64,000 bases of DNA from Peptococcaceae bacterium (GCA_900759105.1 CAAETY010000145.1:62001-126000); one strand, 5' to 3'. Positions 25,273 to 35,864 are shown, counted from the first letter of the stretch. Numbers and translations: made by a program. Notes: generated from the sequence alone by a model not told the origin.

Positions 25273-26481
25273 TTATCGGTCTACTTCACCGAGCACGATA
25301 TCAATCGATGCCAGGGTCGCAACATAGTCTTGTAACAACATGTCTTCATGCTCAACCACTTCCGGAATCGCAAAAAGACTCATCATGCTTGGTGCATGGA
25401 TGCGCACGCGATATGGCTTCATACCGCCGTCACTCACCACATGATAACCAAGCCAGCCCATGCCGCCTTCGATTTGAGAGTAAGCACTGCCTGCCGGCAC
25501 CTTAATCATTTTTGGCACCTTGCCCATAGTAGGGCCTTCCTTTGGCATTTGTTCCAATGCTTGACGAATAATCTTTGCGGATTCAATCATTTCACGGTGA
25601 CGTACTTCATAACGGTCGAAGCAATCCCCTTGTTTACCGGTTGGTACATCAAAATCGAAACGATCGTACACGCTGTAAGGCTTATCCTTGCGCAAGTCCA
25701 TCTTCACGCCGGCAGCGCGAAGGTTGGCGCCGTACACACCGTAATTCTTGCACATTTCCGCATCAACAATACCAATGTCCTTGGTACGTTTTATGAAAAT
25801 TTCGTTGCCGTTGACAACGTTTTCAAAATCCTTAATAGCATCCGGGAATTCATCGAGCCATTTAATGATTTTTTCTTCCACACCATCAGGCAATGGGGTT
25901 GGTGCCCCACCGATACGGAGGGCATTGTTATTCATACGGCTACCGGAATACGCTTCCAAAATATCGAAGATTTTTTCACGTTCACGGAACATGTACATCC
26001 AAGCGGTATACCCGTTAAAGTCGAGGGCCATGGAAGCCACATATACCAAATGGTGTGCCACACGTTGTAATTCGCCCAAAATAACGCGCACATATTCGCC
26101 GCGTTCCGGAACTTCCACACCCATGAGCTTTTCTACTGCCATGCAGTAGCCCCATTCATTCAGAATAGGAGAAAGATAGTCTAAACGGTCTGTGTATGGA
26201 ATAACCTGAGACCAGGTCTTGTCTTCACAAATTTTTTCAATCCCGCGATGCAAATAGCCGCAAATGTTTTCACATTTTAAGACCATTTCCCCATTCATCG
26301 TCAAACGCGCACGAAAAACCCCGTGGGTAGAAGGGTGCTGTGGGCCCATATTTACAATATACGGTTCAGATGGGTCGAGGTCCTTGCCCAGGTTTTGCAG
26401 GAATTTTTGTTTTTCCATGAGCTGCTCAATTTGTTCTTCATCAGAAGTAAAAGCATGCCCTTGTGGTTCGTAAATACTCAT
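25273..26481 (-). CDS. nuoD: NADH-quinone oxidoreductase subunit D
   Basis: This 49-kDa type subunit is a relative of [NiFe]-hydrogenase large subunits without nickel ligands. Recognised elements are NMGPQHPSTHGVFRARLTMNGE, GYLHRGIEKICE, YTDRLDYLSP, the GGMGWLGYHVVSDGGMKPYRVRIHAPSM stretch and the C-terminal LASIDIVLGEVDR. It lines the quinone site with NuoB. NuoC and NuoD are separate genes here, not fused. Confidence 0.97.
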   Translation of the reverse strand: MSIYEPQGHAFTSDEEQIEQLMEKQKFLQNLGKDLDPSEPYIVNMGPQHPSTHGVFRARLTMNGEMVLKCENICGYLHRGIEKICEDKTWSQVIPYTDRLDYLSPILNEWGYCMAVEKLMGVEVPERGEYVRVILGELQRVAHHLVYVASMALDFNGYTAWMYMFREREKIFDILEAYSGSRMNNNALRIGGAPTPLPDGVEEKIIKWLDEFPDAIKDFENVVNGNEIFIKRTKDIGIVDAEMCKNYGVYGANLRAAGVKMDLRKDKPYSVYDRFDFDVPTGKQGDCFDRYEVRHREMIESAKIIRQALEQMPKEGPTMGKVPKMIKVPAGSAYSQIEGGMGWLGYHVVSDGGMKPYRVRIHAPSMMSLFAIPEVVEHEDMLLQDYVATLASIDIVLGEVDR

Positions 26482-26497
26482 CGTCTTCCCCCTTCCC

Positions 26498-26926
26498 CTA
26501 TTTTCTAATGTGGTTCACATATTCCTTACGCAACGGATGACCCACAAAGTCGTCCGGTAAGAAGATACGCGTTAAGTTCGGATGACCTTTGTATTCCACC
26601 CCGAACAAATCGTAGTGTTCACGTTCCAAAATATTTGCCGCTCTAAACACATCGGTCAAGGATGGCAACCAAAGGTCGTCCTTTGGAAAATGAATGGACA
26701 AGCACAGTTCATCCATTTCATCGAGATTCATTAAATTGTAAACGCCAACCATGTCTTCCGGATATTCCACAACGGTGATATCCAAAAGTGCATTGTACTT
26801 ACATTTATTTGCCAATTCCATGACTGCTTCCACGAGATTATCACGTTCACAAGTGAACGCCTTGACGAGTGGATTTTCATCTGCTTCCAATACAGGAATG
26901 GCATTCAAAATCTGTTCCTTCAACAA
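26498..26926 (-). CDS. nuoC: NADH-quinone oxidoreductase subunit C
   Basis: The 142-aa protein has the 30-kDa subunit signature ANILEREHYDLFGVEYKGHPNLTRIFLPDDFVGHPLRKEY near the C-terminus. It is shorter at the N-terminus than many NuoC proteins. Location between nuoB and nuoD is standard. Role: structural subunit of the peripheral arm. Confidence 0.94.
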   Translation of the reverse strand: MLKEQILNAIPVLEADENPLVKAFTCERDNLVEAVMELANKCKYNALLDITVVEYPEDMVGVYNLMNLDEMDELCLSIHFPKDDLWLPSLTDVFRAANILEREHYDLFGVEYKGHPNLTRIFLPDDFVGHPLRKEYVNHIRK

Positions 26927-26936
26927 AACCGTTCAC

Positions 26937-27527
26937 CTACCTCTCTACATCAGCAATTTCAGGCTTATTTACACGGTCCTTCAGCTTAAGGCAAGCATCA
27001 AACAATGCTTCAGGACGTGGTGGGCAGCCCGGCAAATAAACATCAACCGGCAGGAACATATCGCCGCCGTTAACAACGGAGTAACTGCCTGCAAATGGGC
27101 CACCGCTCACTGCACAGTTCCCCATGGCGATGACATACCTTGGTTCAGGCATTTCTTCATAAATACGCTTTAATAGCGGTGCCATCTTTTTGGTGATGGT
27201 CCCGGCAATAATCAACAGGTCAGAGTGACGTGGAGATGGACGGAATACTTCGTAGCCAAAACGTGCCAAGTCAAAGCGCCCACCACCGGCAGCCATCATT
27301 TCAATGGCGCAGCAAGCCAACCCACAGGTCATTGGCCAGAAAGAACGACTGCGACCTTGGTTAAGAACCTTGTCCAAGCTGGTTAAAATCACGCTGCGAT
27401 TAAGCTCTGCCTCTGTCTTTTGTTCATTGCGCAGGTAGTCGGTAGTTGGAGAAATACGAGTAGAAGGAGACCAGCCTTCCTCAGTAGGCATGTTCTTCTC
27501 GTCAAAACGAACCTTATCTACTTCCAT
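26937..27527 (-). CDS. nuoB: NADH-quinone oxidoreductase subunit B
   Basis: This 196-aa subunit carries the terminal [4Fe-4S] cluster N2. The cysteine motifs are [31 protein letters not shown] and [14 protein letters not shown]. An N-terminal extension of about 40 residues rich in charged residues precedes the core. It overlaps the end of nuoA by ten bases. Confidence 0.96.
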   Translation of the reverse strand: MEVDKVRFDEKNMPTEEGWSPSTRISPTTDYLRNEQKTEAELNRSVILTSLDKVLNQGRSRSFWPMTCGLACCAIEMMAAGGGRFDLARFGYEVFRPSPRHSDLLIIAGTITKKMAPLLKRIYEEMPEPRYVIAMGNCAVSGGPFAGSYSVVNGGDMFLPVDVYLPGCPPRPEALFDACLKLKDRVNKPEIADVER

Positions 27528-27877
27528 TCAAGTGCGCCCTCCTTCCATTCATACCACAAGCCAAGGCAAAGTACTACCAAGAATACGCTTGCTGCAACAA
27601 CCGGCTGCCAGCTGACATTCTTGAAAGCAATAGCGAGTGGATAAAAGAAAATTGTTTCGATGTCAAATAATAGGAAAATCAGTGCATACATGTAATACCC
27701 AACACGGAAGTTGATCCATGCAGAACCTTCGGTGTCAACCCCGCATTCGTAAGTTTCGCGCTGTTCCTCGCTGTGATAATAGTGTGGACTGATTAACAAA
27801 CTCACGCCGATCCCGGCAACCGTTAAAACCACAGCTAAAACAACGAATAGGACGATTGTCCATAATCCATCATTCAC
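27518..27877 (-). CDS. nuoA: NADH-quinone oxidoreductase subunit A
   Basis: The 119-aa membrane subunit has three helices and the family segment [44 protein letters not shown] start it at GTG 27877 ([11 protein letters not shown]) because GAGGAGGT lies seven bases upstream and the family is about 120 residues; the reading frame is open further upstream, but those codons lack a ribosome binding site. The stop codon of a 26-codon leader ORF overlaps this GTG (GTGA). Confidence 0.93.
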   Translation of the reverse strand: MNDGLWTIVLFVVLAVVLTVAGIGVSLLISPHYYHSEEQRETYECGVDTEGSAWINFRVGYYMYALIFLLFDIETIFFYPLAIAFKNVSWQPVVAASVFLVVLCLGLWYEWKEGALEWK

Positions 27878-27954
27878 CGTAATACCTCCTCTAACCGATA
27901 GAGTTGTCCCATCCTGAAAATGGGCAAAAAAATTATTTGGCATAAGCACGCCAT
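27874..27954 (-). CDS. 26-aa leader ORF coupled to nuoA
   Basis: An ATG with a strong ribosome binding site (AAAGGAG, six bases away) opens a 26-codon ORF, MACLCQIIFLPIFRMGQLYR and then LEEVLR. Its TGA overlaps the GTG start of nuoA in the sequence GTGA. The nuoA Shine-Dalgarno lies inside the last codons of this ORF, so ribosomes finishing the leader could re-initiate on nuoA. No known leader peptide family is recognised. It may couple nuo expression to translation of the two-cysteine peptide, or simply help initiation. Confidence 0.5.
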   Translation of the reverse strand: MACLCQIIFLPIFRMGQLYRLEEVLR

Positions 27955-28023
27955 TTTTATCTCCTTTATTATGCACTATTTTTTAATTAAATACAATTAA
28001 GATACGACCATTTTCGATACTCA

Positions 28024-28039
28024 TGATAAATTTTTATCA
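28024..28039. promoter_or_regulatory. Palindrome upstream of nuo operon
   Basis: TGATAAA, two bases, TTTATCA lies about 70-85 bp before the leader ORF start. It could be an operator. Its half-site spacing does not fit the standard FNR box. Confidence 0.35.
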
Positions 28040-28088
28040 ATTTTTGATGGATTTACTGACTTCACAATGACCATTAATCCTCTATGTT

Positions 28089-28302
28089 TAGCCATTCTTG
28101 GAATGGTTAGCCACATAAAGCAGCTTTTATTTAGATAATTTTCCGCTGTTTACACTGAAGTTATATTTTATACAATCACATATCGCGTTTTTCGATACCA
28201 ACATATTGATAAGAGCGTCAAAGCACGGAAATACTGGCTTTTTTGTAAAATTTTCGTGGTTGACCAAATGTCACCAATTTTTGACAGAGGGACACGAAAA
28301 TT
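28089..28302. other. Palindrome-rich part of the 560-bp nuo-atp intergenic region
   Basis: No gene is seen between the nuo leader (27954) and the atp terminator (28521). Two inverted repeats stand out: TAGCCATTC, TTG, GAATGGTTA at 28089-28109, and AATTTTCGTG / CACGAAAATT at 28249-28302 enclosing 34 bases with a consensus-like TTGACA. These may be promoter-regulatory sites of the nuo operon or part of an unrecognised small RNA. Confidence 0.35.
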
Positions 28303-28520
28303 CTCTTTTACCTTAAAATCCCTCACCCATTAAAAACGCAACTTTTTTTGTGGGTTCACTGATTAATGCGTCATAAATGCCGTAACCACGGGGTTTTTGC
28401 AGTCTACAGGCGCAAGTGGCCATAGTCTTGCAACAAAACTCACACAGTGCGTATAGCTTGTCGCTCCCTGTGGTATTTATAAACATGATTATTCGCAGCT
28501 ATTTCTTAACGATTTCGCAC

Positions 28521-28553
28521 AAAAAAACACCCTCCGCGAGGAGGGCGTTTTTA
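28521..28553 (-). terminator. Terminator of atp operon
   Basis: On the minus strand CGCCCTCC, TCGC, GGAGGGTG is followed by a run of T, immediately after atpC. Confidence 0.93.
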
Positions 28554-28555
28554 GA

Positions 28556-28978
28556 TTACAGATATTTTTGTAATTTCAAGCGTTCTGTCGCGCGGCGCAA
28601 AGCAACTTCGGCACGGCCAACGTCGATGTTGTTGTCTCTGCCGTTCATCAAGCGTTCGCGGGCACGTTCTTCGGCGCGGCGTGCACGTTCAAAGTCGATT
28701 TCGTCGGCTTTTTCGGCTGCCGGTGTCAGAATAACCACGTGGTTATTGTTGACTTCAACGAAGCCGCCGGACACAAAGATACGGTCTTCGTGGCCGGCTG
28801 CGTCTTTATAGCGCACAATTTGCGGCACCAAGGCGGAAATCAGAGCAATATGGTTCGGTAAGAACCCCAGCTCCCCTTCCGGACTGCGGACAACCACGCT
28901 GGATGCTTCAACGGAAAGTGCTTGGTGGTCCGGTGCTACAATTTCAAGCTTAAGCAGTTGATCTGCCATCACGAGCAC
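28556..28978 (-). CDS. atpC: ATP synthase F1 epsilon subunit
   Basis: The 140-aa protein has the beta-sandwich start LKLEIVAPDHQALSVEASSVVVRSPEGELGFLPNHIALISALVP and the C-terminal two-helix region (RAEERARERLMNGRDNNIDVGRAEVALRRATERL) that can inhibit ATP hydrolysis. It is the last gene of the operon, four bases after atpD. Confidence 0.96.
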   Translation of the reverse strand: MLVMADQLLKLEIVAPDHQALSVEASSVVVRSPEGELGFLPNHIALISALVPQIVRYKDAAGHEDRIFVSGGFVEVNNNHVVILTPAAEKADEIDFERARRAEERARERLMNGRDNNIDVGRAEVALRRATERLKLQKYL

Positions 28979-28982
28979 CTCC

Positions 28983-30428
<1,446 letters not shown>

Positions 30429-30439
30429 TTATGCGTGCA

Positions 30440-31318
30440 TTAGCTAAGCGCATTCGCACCGGCAACGATTTCCGTAATTTCGTTGGTAATCGCCGCTTGG
30501 CGCGCGCGGTTGTAGCTGATTTCCAGCTTGCTCAAGAGCTCAGTCGCATTATCCGTCGCAGCGGTCATGGCGGTCATACGCGCCCCATGCTCGCCGGTTT
30601 TTGCATCGGCCATGCAGCCATGCACCTGATTAGCCAGATACATTGGCAAAAGTTGGCCTAAGATGGCGGATGCGGACGGTTCAAAGATAAAGTCCGCAGC
30701 AAATTGACTGTCGCTGTCTTGATCGGTCAAACTGTCGGCCACAATCGGAAGCAGTGGCACAACGGTTGGCACCTGACTCATGACAGAGCGAAATGCCGGA
30801 TATACGATGCTGACTTTATCGTATTTTTCTTCTTCGTAAGCGCTGCGAATGTCCTTTGCAATGTATTCACTATCGTTTGGATTCGGAATATCTGCGGTAT
30901 TGAGATAGGCCGTATCCACTGTGATTTCGTGCTTGGTAAAGTAATCATTCACTTTGCGGCCTACAGCAATGACACTTACGTCATGTCCGGCTGCTTGCGC
31001 TTCCTTGATGGCGCGGTGTGCTTCTCTCAATACATGGGCATTGAAGCCGCCAGCCAACCCTTTGTTGGAGGCGATAACAAGGAATGCCTCATGTTTAATT
31101 GGGCGCACCTCAAGCAATGGGTCAGATAATTCACCGGAAGCAGACGCAGCCACCTGCGCCAATACTTGGCGTAATTTTTCCTGGTAAGGACGACCTGCCC
31201 CCACTTGTTTTTGTGCACGACGTAGCTTAGAGGCGGAGACCATCTTCATGGCGCTGGTAATCTGCTTTGTATTGGCAATACTCTGCATTCTGCCTTTAAT
31301 TTCTTTTGCATTAGCCAA
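30440..31318 (-). CDS. atpG: ATP synthase F1 gamma subunit
   Basis: This 292-aa central stalk protein has the N-terminal helix KGRMQSIANTKQITSAMKMVSASKLRRAQ, NKGLAGGFNA in the middle and the C-terminal helix MTAMTAATDNATELLSKLEISYNRARQAAITNEITEIVAGANAL. Rotation of gamma links the c-ring to the catalytic sites. Confidence 0.97.
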   Translation of the reverse strand: MANAKEIKGRMQSIANTKQITSAMKMVSASKLRRAQKQVGAGRPYQEKLRQVLAQVAASASGELSDPLLEVRPIKHEAFLVIASNKGLAGGFNAHVLREAHRAIKEAQAAGHDVSVIAVGRKVNDYFTKHEITVDTAYLNTADIPNPNDSEYIAKDIRSAYEEEKYDKVSIVYPAFRSVMSQVPTVVPLLPIVADSLTDQDSDSQFAADFIFEPSASAILGQLLPMYLANQVHGCMADAKTGEHGARMTAMTAATDNATELLSKLEISYNRARQAAITNEITEIVAGANALS

Positions 31319-31337
31319 GACGGCTCACCATCCTCTC

Positions 31338-32849
31338 TTAGCCTTGGAAGCCTTTCTTAAATTCAGCGATTGCGTTCTTGAGCACTTCTTCGGTGTCAGC
31401 TTCCATCTTACCGGTGGATGCAATGACATCAAGCACTTTTTCTTTGTAAGAGGAACGCATGAAATCGAGAAATTCTTTTTCAAAGCGACCAATGTTTTCT
31501 ACTTGAACGCTATCGGTGTGGCCCTTAACAACCGCATAGATGCTGACTACCTGTTCTTCTACAGGCATTGGCGCATATTGCTTTTGCTTCAGGATTTCGG
31601 TTAAGCGTTCACCACGAGCGAGCGTTGCCTTGGTGCCTTCGTCAAGGTCACTACCGAATTGGGAGAAGGCCTTGAGTTCGTTATATTGTGCCAAGTCAAT
31701 ACGCATGTTCCCGGCGATTTTCTTCATGGCCTTGATTTGTGCGGAGCCCCCTACACGAGATACGGAAATCCCGGCATTGATAGCTGGGCGAATCCCGGAG
31801 TGGAAGAGGTCGGTTTCAAGAAAGATCTGACCGTCGGTAATGGAAATAACGTTGGTTGGAATGTATGCGGATACGTCGGACGCTTGGGTTTCAATGATAG
31901 GCAATGCTGTCATGGAACCGCCGCCGTATTTGTCTTCGAGCTTTGCTGCACGTTCCAAGAGACGGCTATGCAAATAGAATACGTCCCCAGGATATGCTTC
32001 ACGGCCCGGTGGACGGTGCAAAAGCAAGGAAAGTTCACGGTAAGCAACGGCTTGCTTGGAAAGGTCATCGTAAACGATGAGTACGTCTTTGCCGTTAAAC
32101 ATGAATTCTTCACCCATTGCAGCACCGGCATATGGTGCGAGGTAAAGCATTGGTGCCGGTTCAGACGCGGTTGCCGCTACAACGATGGAATAATCCATGG
32201 CGCCGAATTCTTCGAGCTGACCCACAACGTTTGCAACGGTGGATGCTTTTTGCCCGATGGCAACATAAATACAAATAACGTCCTGGCCTTTTTGGTTAAT
32301 GATGGCGTCAACGGCAATCGCGGTTTTCCCGGTTTGACGGTCACCGATAATCAATTCACGTTGGCCACGACCAATTGGAACGAGGGCGTCAATAGCCTTC
32401 AACCCGGTTTGAAGTGGTTCGTGTACGCCTTCACGGGTAATTACCCCCGGGGCTACGTTTTCAACCGGACGGGTCTTTTGGGTTTCAATTGGCCCCTTCC
32501 CGTCGATTGGTTCACCGATGGCGTTAACAACACGACCAATCAATGCTTCCCCTACCGGTACTTCAACGATACGACCGGTACGTTTTACCGGGTCACCGTC
32601 TTTAATATGTTCAAATTCCCCAAGAAGAATGCAACCGATATTGTCTTCTTCAAGGTTCTGTGCCATCCCCTTTACGCCACCCGGGAATTCGAGAAGTTCG
32701 TTAACCATGGCGTTTTGCAAACCGTGTACACGGGCAATCCCGTCACCGACTTCGATAACGGTACCGATTTCGCTGGTTTCTACGGTTTGGTCAAAGTTCT
32801 GGATTTGTTCTTTCAAAATTGAGCTGATTTCATCTGGTTTAATGCTCAT
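31338..32849 (-). CDS. atpA: ATP synthase F1 alpha subunit
   Basis: The 503-aa nucleotide-binding subunit has the P-loop [20 protein letters not shown] near residue 169, the [29 protein letters not shown] region, [11 protein letters not shown], and [17 protein letters not shown] with the conserved Arg finger. It overlaps atpH by four bases. Confidence 0.98.
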   Translation of the reverse strand: MSIKPDEISSILKEQIQNFDQTVETSEIGTVIEVGDGIARVHGLQNAMVNELLEFPGGVKGMAQNLEEDNIGCILLGEFEHIKDGDPVKRTGRIVEVPVGEALIGRVVNAIGEPIDGKGPIETQKTRPVENVAPGVITREGVHEPLQTGLKAIDALVPIGRGQRELIIGDRQTGKTAIAVDAIINQKGQDVICIYVAIGQKASTVANVVGQLEEFGAMDYSIVVAATASEPAPMLYLAPYAGAAMGEEFMFNGKDVLIVYDDLSKQAVAYRELSLLLHRPPGREAYPGDVFYLHSRLLERAAKLEDKYGGGSMTALPIIETQASDVSAYIPTNVISITDGQIFLETDLFHSGIRPAINAGISVSRVGGSAQIKAMKKIAGNMRIDLAQYNELKAFSQFGSDLDEGTKATLARGERLTEILKQKQYAPMPVEEQVVSIYAVVKGHTDSVQVENIGRFEKEFLDFMRSSYKEKVLDVIASTGKMEADTEEVLKNAIAEFKKGFQG

Positions 32850-33412
32850 TGGGGACTTTCACCTCCTACAATGTCCTGTGTCATGAGGCGCTTTCGCATG
32901 CTCTCTAAACGAGCTTCTACGGAACCGTCGATAATTCTGTCGCCGTATTGTAGGCGCACACCGGCAACGAGCGCCGGATCGACAACCACTTTCAAGCGAA
33001 TGGTTTTGCCTACTTTTTTGCCGAGGGCTTGGGCAATCTTGTCCGCATCCTCGTCTTTTAATGGAAAGGCGGTGGTTAAGGTGGCATCGGCAATGCCGTT
33101 CTTTTCATCCTGAAGGGCGTGATACGCTGTTTGGATGTCCGCCAGATATCCGGCACGATTTTTTTCAATCAAAAGAAGCAAGAAATTCAACACGTTGTGG
33201 TCAATTTCATTTTTGAAAATTTCAGTAATAGCGTTCTTTTTGCCGCTCATACTGTATTGAATGCCGGAAAATACCTGATTCAGTTCCTCGTTGCCAAAAA
33301 TAGTTTGGCAAGCACTGTCCAGGTTTTGGCCGATTTTATCGACTTGTTGGGACTCGCAAGCGAGCATGAACAGTGCCTGTGCATAGCGTTTGGCTACTCC
33401 TGCATCGTTCAT
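32846..33412 (-). CDS. atpH: ATP synthase F1 delta subunit
   Basis: The 188-aa peripheral stalk subunit begins [20 protein letters not shown], typical of the OSCP/delta family, and ends with [33 protein letters not shown]. It overlaps both atpF and atpA by four bases. Confidence 0.95.
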   Translation of the reverse strand: MNDAGVAKRYAQALFMLACESQQVDKIGQNLDSACQTIFGNEELNQVFSGIQYSMSGKKNAITEIFKNEIDHNVLNFLLLLIEKNRAGYLADIQTAYHALQDEKNGIADATLTTAFPLKDEDADKIAQALGKKVGKTIRLKVVVDPALVAGVRLQYGDRIIDGSVEARLESMRKRLMTQDIVGGESPQ

Positions 33413-33894
33413 TTCGCGTCCCCTACCTCTTTAATGAATTCGTTAACAAGATTTTCATGGTCTGCCACGGTTACGCTACGACCGATAATCTTGCCTGCAG
33501 CATCTACTGCAAGGTCTGCTACCTCTGCACGCAAATCCTTAATCGCTTGATTTTTTTCGCGTGCGATTTCTTCACGGGCCTTTTCGCTGGCACGAAGAGC
33601 TTCTTCGCGCGCTTTAGCGACAATTTCAGCACGTGTTTCTTCGCCAAGCTTGTTGGCGTTTTGAATGATTTCCTGAGCCTTGGTTTGTGCGTTTTTGAGG
33701 CTTTCTTCATATTCTGCTTTCAAACGCGCCGCTTCATCGCGGGCTTGTTCGGCTTCACTCATATTCTTGTCGATTTCGCTTGCACGTGCATCGAGCATGT
33801 TGAATACAGGCTTATACAAGAATTTCTTGAGCAAGAAGAAGAGCACCAAAAAGTTAATAATCGCACAAATGACAGCGGATGGCTCAATACTCAT
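33409..33894 (-). CDS. atpF: ATP synthase F0 b subunit
   Basis: One N-terminal membrane helix (AVICAIINFLVLFFLLKKFLYKPV) is followed by a long charged coiled coil (about residues 35-140) and a delta-binding end. The length of 161 aa is normal. It forms the stator with AtpH. Confidence 0.95.
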   Translation of the reverse strand: MSIEPSAVICAIINFLVLFFLLKKFLYKPVFNMLDARASEIDKNMSEAEQARDEAARLKAEYEESLKNAQTKAQEIIQNANKLGEETRAEIVAKAREEALRASEKAREEIAREKNQAIKDLRAEVADLAVDAAGKIIGRSVTVADHENLVNEFIKEVGDAK

Positions 33895-33949
33895 ACGACC
33901 ATCTCCTTATCATATGTTGCCTTAGTGCTTTGGGTAACACGGTGCTCCT

Positions 33950-34183
33950 TTAGCCAAGCTTAGCGTAGAGCATCAAGGAGATAAGCAAGCCGTAAATGGT
34001 CAAGGTTTCCATAAATGCAAGACCGAGTACGAGGGTGGTACGAATCCCACCGGCCATTTCAGGTTGACGAGCCATTGCTTCTGTTGCTTTTGCGGTTGCA
34101 ATCCCTTGCCCAATACCGGAGCCGATTGCAGACAAACCGATAGCAAGCGCCATACCAAGTGCGATTAATCCAGTTGCATTCAT
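33950..34183 (-). CDS. atpE: ATP synthase F0 c subunit, second copy
   Basis: The 77-aa hairpin protein differs from the upstream copy only in residues 2-3 (NA versus DV). Helix 1 contains [22 protein letters not shown] with Gln26; helix 2 contains [17 protein letters not shown] with the ion-carrying Glu59, plus Thr60 and Tyr64. Gln26, Glu59, a hydroxyl at 60 and Tyr64 resemble sodium-binding c subunits, although position 61 is Leu rather than Thr. It has its own ribosome binding site. The 56-bp upstream copy-to-copy gap has no promoter that I can see. Confidence 0.96.
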   Translation of the reverse strand: MNATGLIALGMALAIGLSAIGSGIGQGIATAKATEAMARQPEMAGGIRTTLVLGLAFMETLTIYGLLISLMLYAKLG

Positions 34184-34244
34184 TTATTTTTCCTCCTTCA
34201 CCGTCAAGCGGTGTTCTGTTTTTTTATAAGTGCATTAAAGACGA

Positions 34245-34478
34245 TTAGCCGAGTTTTGCATAGAGCATCAAGGAGATGAGCAAACCGTAAATGGTCAAGG
34301 TTTCCATAAATGCAAGACCAAGTACGAGGGTGGTACGAATCCCACCGGCCATTTCAGGTTGACGAGCCATTGCTTCTGTTGCCTTTGCGGTTGCAATCCC
34401 TTGCCCAATACCGGAGCCGATTGCAGACAAGCCGATAGCAAGCGCCATACCAAGCGCGATTAATCCAGTTACGTCCAT
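34245..34478 (-). CDS. atpE: ATP synthase F0 c subunit, first copy
   Basis: This encodes a 77-aa c subunit identical to the next gene's product except at residues 2-3; the two genes differ at about a dozen of 234 bases, mostly silent and near the ends. The start is the ATG giving [10 protein letters not shown], with AAGGAGG upstream, rather than an in-frame start 14 codons earlier. Two c genes in tandem may raise c-ring subunit supply or reflect recent duplication or gene conversion. Confidence 0.96.
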   Translation of the reverse strand: MDVTGLIALGMALAIGLSAIGSGIGQGIATAKATEAMARQPEMAGGIRTTLVLGLAFMETLTIYGLLISLMLYAKLG

Positions 34479-34543
34479 AAAAAAATCCTCCTTAAATTTT
34501 ACTTTCTGTGCTACAAACAATGCGTGAATAAGTGACTGTTAAA

Positions 34544-35248
34544 TTAGTGTCCGGAGACACCTTCTTCGATATAAATTGTTGCCAAAAGCATGAATACGTA
34601 CGCTTGGATTGCACCAAACAATACGCTCAATGCGTACATAGGCAATGGCAAGAAGAGTGGCAACATCCCAAAAAGGAAGCCGATAACCATTTCTTCACCA
34701 AAAATATTCCCGTAAAGACGGACTGCCAACGATAATGGACGGGTAAATAAGTCCAAAAGGTTCAATGGTAGCATCGGAGAGAAGAAGAATTTTGCAAACT
34801 TCTTTGGACCCGCCTTGATACCATAGTAGAAAAAGGCAGCAATGGTAATGAGCGCCAAAGCAGCCGTCACACTTAAACTACTAGTTGGGGGTTTGTACCC
34901 ACCCGGTATGTGACCTGCGAGTGGCAAAAGCCCTACATAGTTAGAGCAAATAATCAAGAAGAAGATGGTCAAAAGGAACGGTGCATATTTGCGACCGTTT
35001 GTTTTGCCCATAACACCTTCAATGGTGTCCATGAGGAAGTCAATGATGTAACCAAAGATGTTTTGCAAGCTCAATGTTTTTGGCTTCATCTTCATGTCTT
35101 TGGTTGCAAAATATGCCAACACCACCAAAAGCAGCATTACGCCCCACATGGTTGTAATTTCCGTGGTGAGAACGAAAGACCCGTTTTCATAGATGATGTT
35201 GGAGACTTCTTCACTTGCAATCATTGCTTGTGCAAACAAAAATATCAC
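34544..35248 (-). CDS. atpB: ATP synthase F0 a subunit
   Basis: The 234-aa membrane subunit contains the essential-arginine helix RPLSLAVRLYGNIFGEEMVIG and the C-terminal GAIQAYVFMLLATIYIEEG. The start is uncertain: GTG at 35248 overlaps the AGAGG ribosome binding site, a TTG three codons on is better spaced, and an ATG lies at codon 9. It forms the two half-channels opposite the c-ring. Confidence 0.95.
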   Translation of the reverse strand: MIFLFAQAMIASEEVSNIIYENGSFVLTTEITTMWGVMLLLVVLAYFATKDMKMKPKTLSLQNIFGYIIDFLMDTIEGVMGKTNGRKYAPFLLTIFFLIICSNYVGLLPLAGHIPGGYKPPTSSLSVTAALALITIAAFFYYGIKAGPKKFAKFFFSPMLPLNLLDLFTRPLSLAVRLYGNIFGEEMVIGFLFGMLPLFLPLPMYALSVLFGAIQAYVFMLLATIYIEEGVSGH

Positions 35249-35263
35249 CTCTTTCGTTTTAAC

Positions 35264-35515
35264 TTATTGCCCCTGCTTGAGGGTTTGAACGGTGAGAATA
35301 ACCACATAAACGGAAAGTCCCACGGCAGCACCGATTGCCGCCGTTAAGGCGTAGCAATACATCGCTACAAGAACGGCAAAATCAATGAGCAATCGCGCCC
35401 AAAAAAGCAGCATGGCAAAAAACTTGTTGCCTCTTAAGATAAAGCGCTGAAAAAGAAATTCTTTTGCGAGGCAAATTGTTGCGCCTATCACAAATCCAAT
35501 CACAAACTCCGACAT
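35264..35515 (-). CDS. atpI: AtpI-like small membrane protein of the atp operon
   Basis: The 83-aa protein has about three membrane helices (SEFVIGFVIGATICL, FAMLLFWARLLIDFAVLVAMYCYALTAAIGAAVGLSVYVVILTVQ). Its position directly before atpB fits the subunit I family, thought to help assemble the c-ring. Sequence similarity is weak, so the name rests on position, size and topology. Confidence 0.6.
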   Translation of the reverse strand: MSEFVIGFVIGATICLAKEFLFQRFILRGNKFFAMLLFWARLLIDFAVLVAMYCYALTAAIGAAVGLSVYVVILTVQTLKQGQ

Positions 35516-35522
35516 GACTGAT

Positions 35523-35813
35523 TCATCCTCTACTGTCGTCTTTTTCGTGTTTTTCCACCTGCTCTAAGCGTAGCACCTCTCTGTAGAGCGAACGAAAACC
35601 CGCAGCGATCGCCAACATCACGCAAGCAAAAGTCCCATACGGTCCAATTTGATAGCGTGCATCAATCCAAGCACCGAGTTTGATCATAAGAAACAAAGAT
35701 ACACCCATAGTAATACCAAAGCTCAGGGCAATATTAAACATGCGATACATGGGACCCTGAGATTGTTCATAGGCCTTCGGGTTTTTGAGTCGTTGTCTAA
35801 TGTCCATCGACAA
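35523..35813 (-). CDS. AtpZ / ATPase gene 1 family protein
   Basis: The 96-aa protein has two helices (FNIALSFGITMGVSLFLMIKLGAWIDARY and GTFACVMLAIAAGFRSLYREVLRLEQ) with the short GAWID motif between. This form is usual for the first small gene of atp operons. AtpZ/AtpI pairs have been linked to magnesium or calcium handling and c-ring assembly. It is the first gene of the operon, with an extended -10 (TGCTATACT on the minus strand, 35865-35873) upstream. Confidence 0.75.
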   Translation of the reverse strand: MSMDIRQRLKNPKAYEQSQGPMYRMFNIALSFGITMGVSLFLMIKLGAWIDARYQIGPYGTFACVMLAIAAGFRSLYREVLRLEQVEKHEKDDSRG

Positions 35814-35864
35814 AATATCGCCTCCTTGGTATTCATGGGATTTAGAAACATACCGATTAACTAC

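Noticed and set aside
28024..28039. FNR or Crp-type site upstream of nuo
   Set aside because: The palindrome TGATAAATTTTTATCA spaces the TGAT/ATCA halves by eight bases rather than the standard six (TTGAT-N4-ATCAA); too weak to name the regulator.
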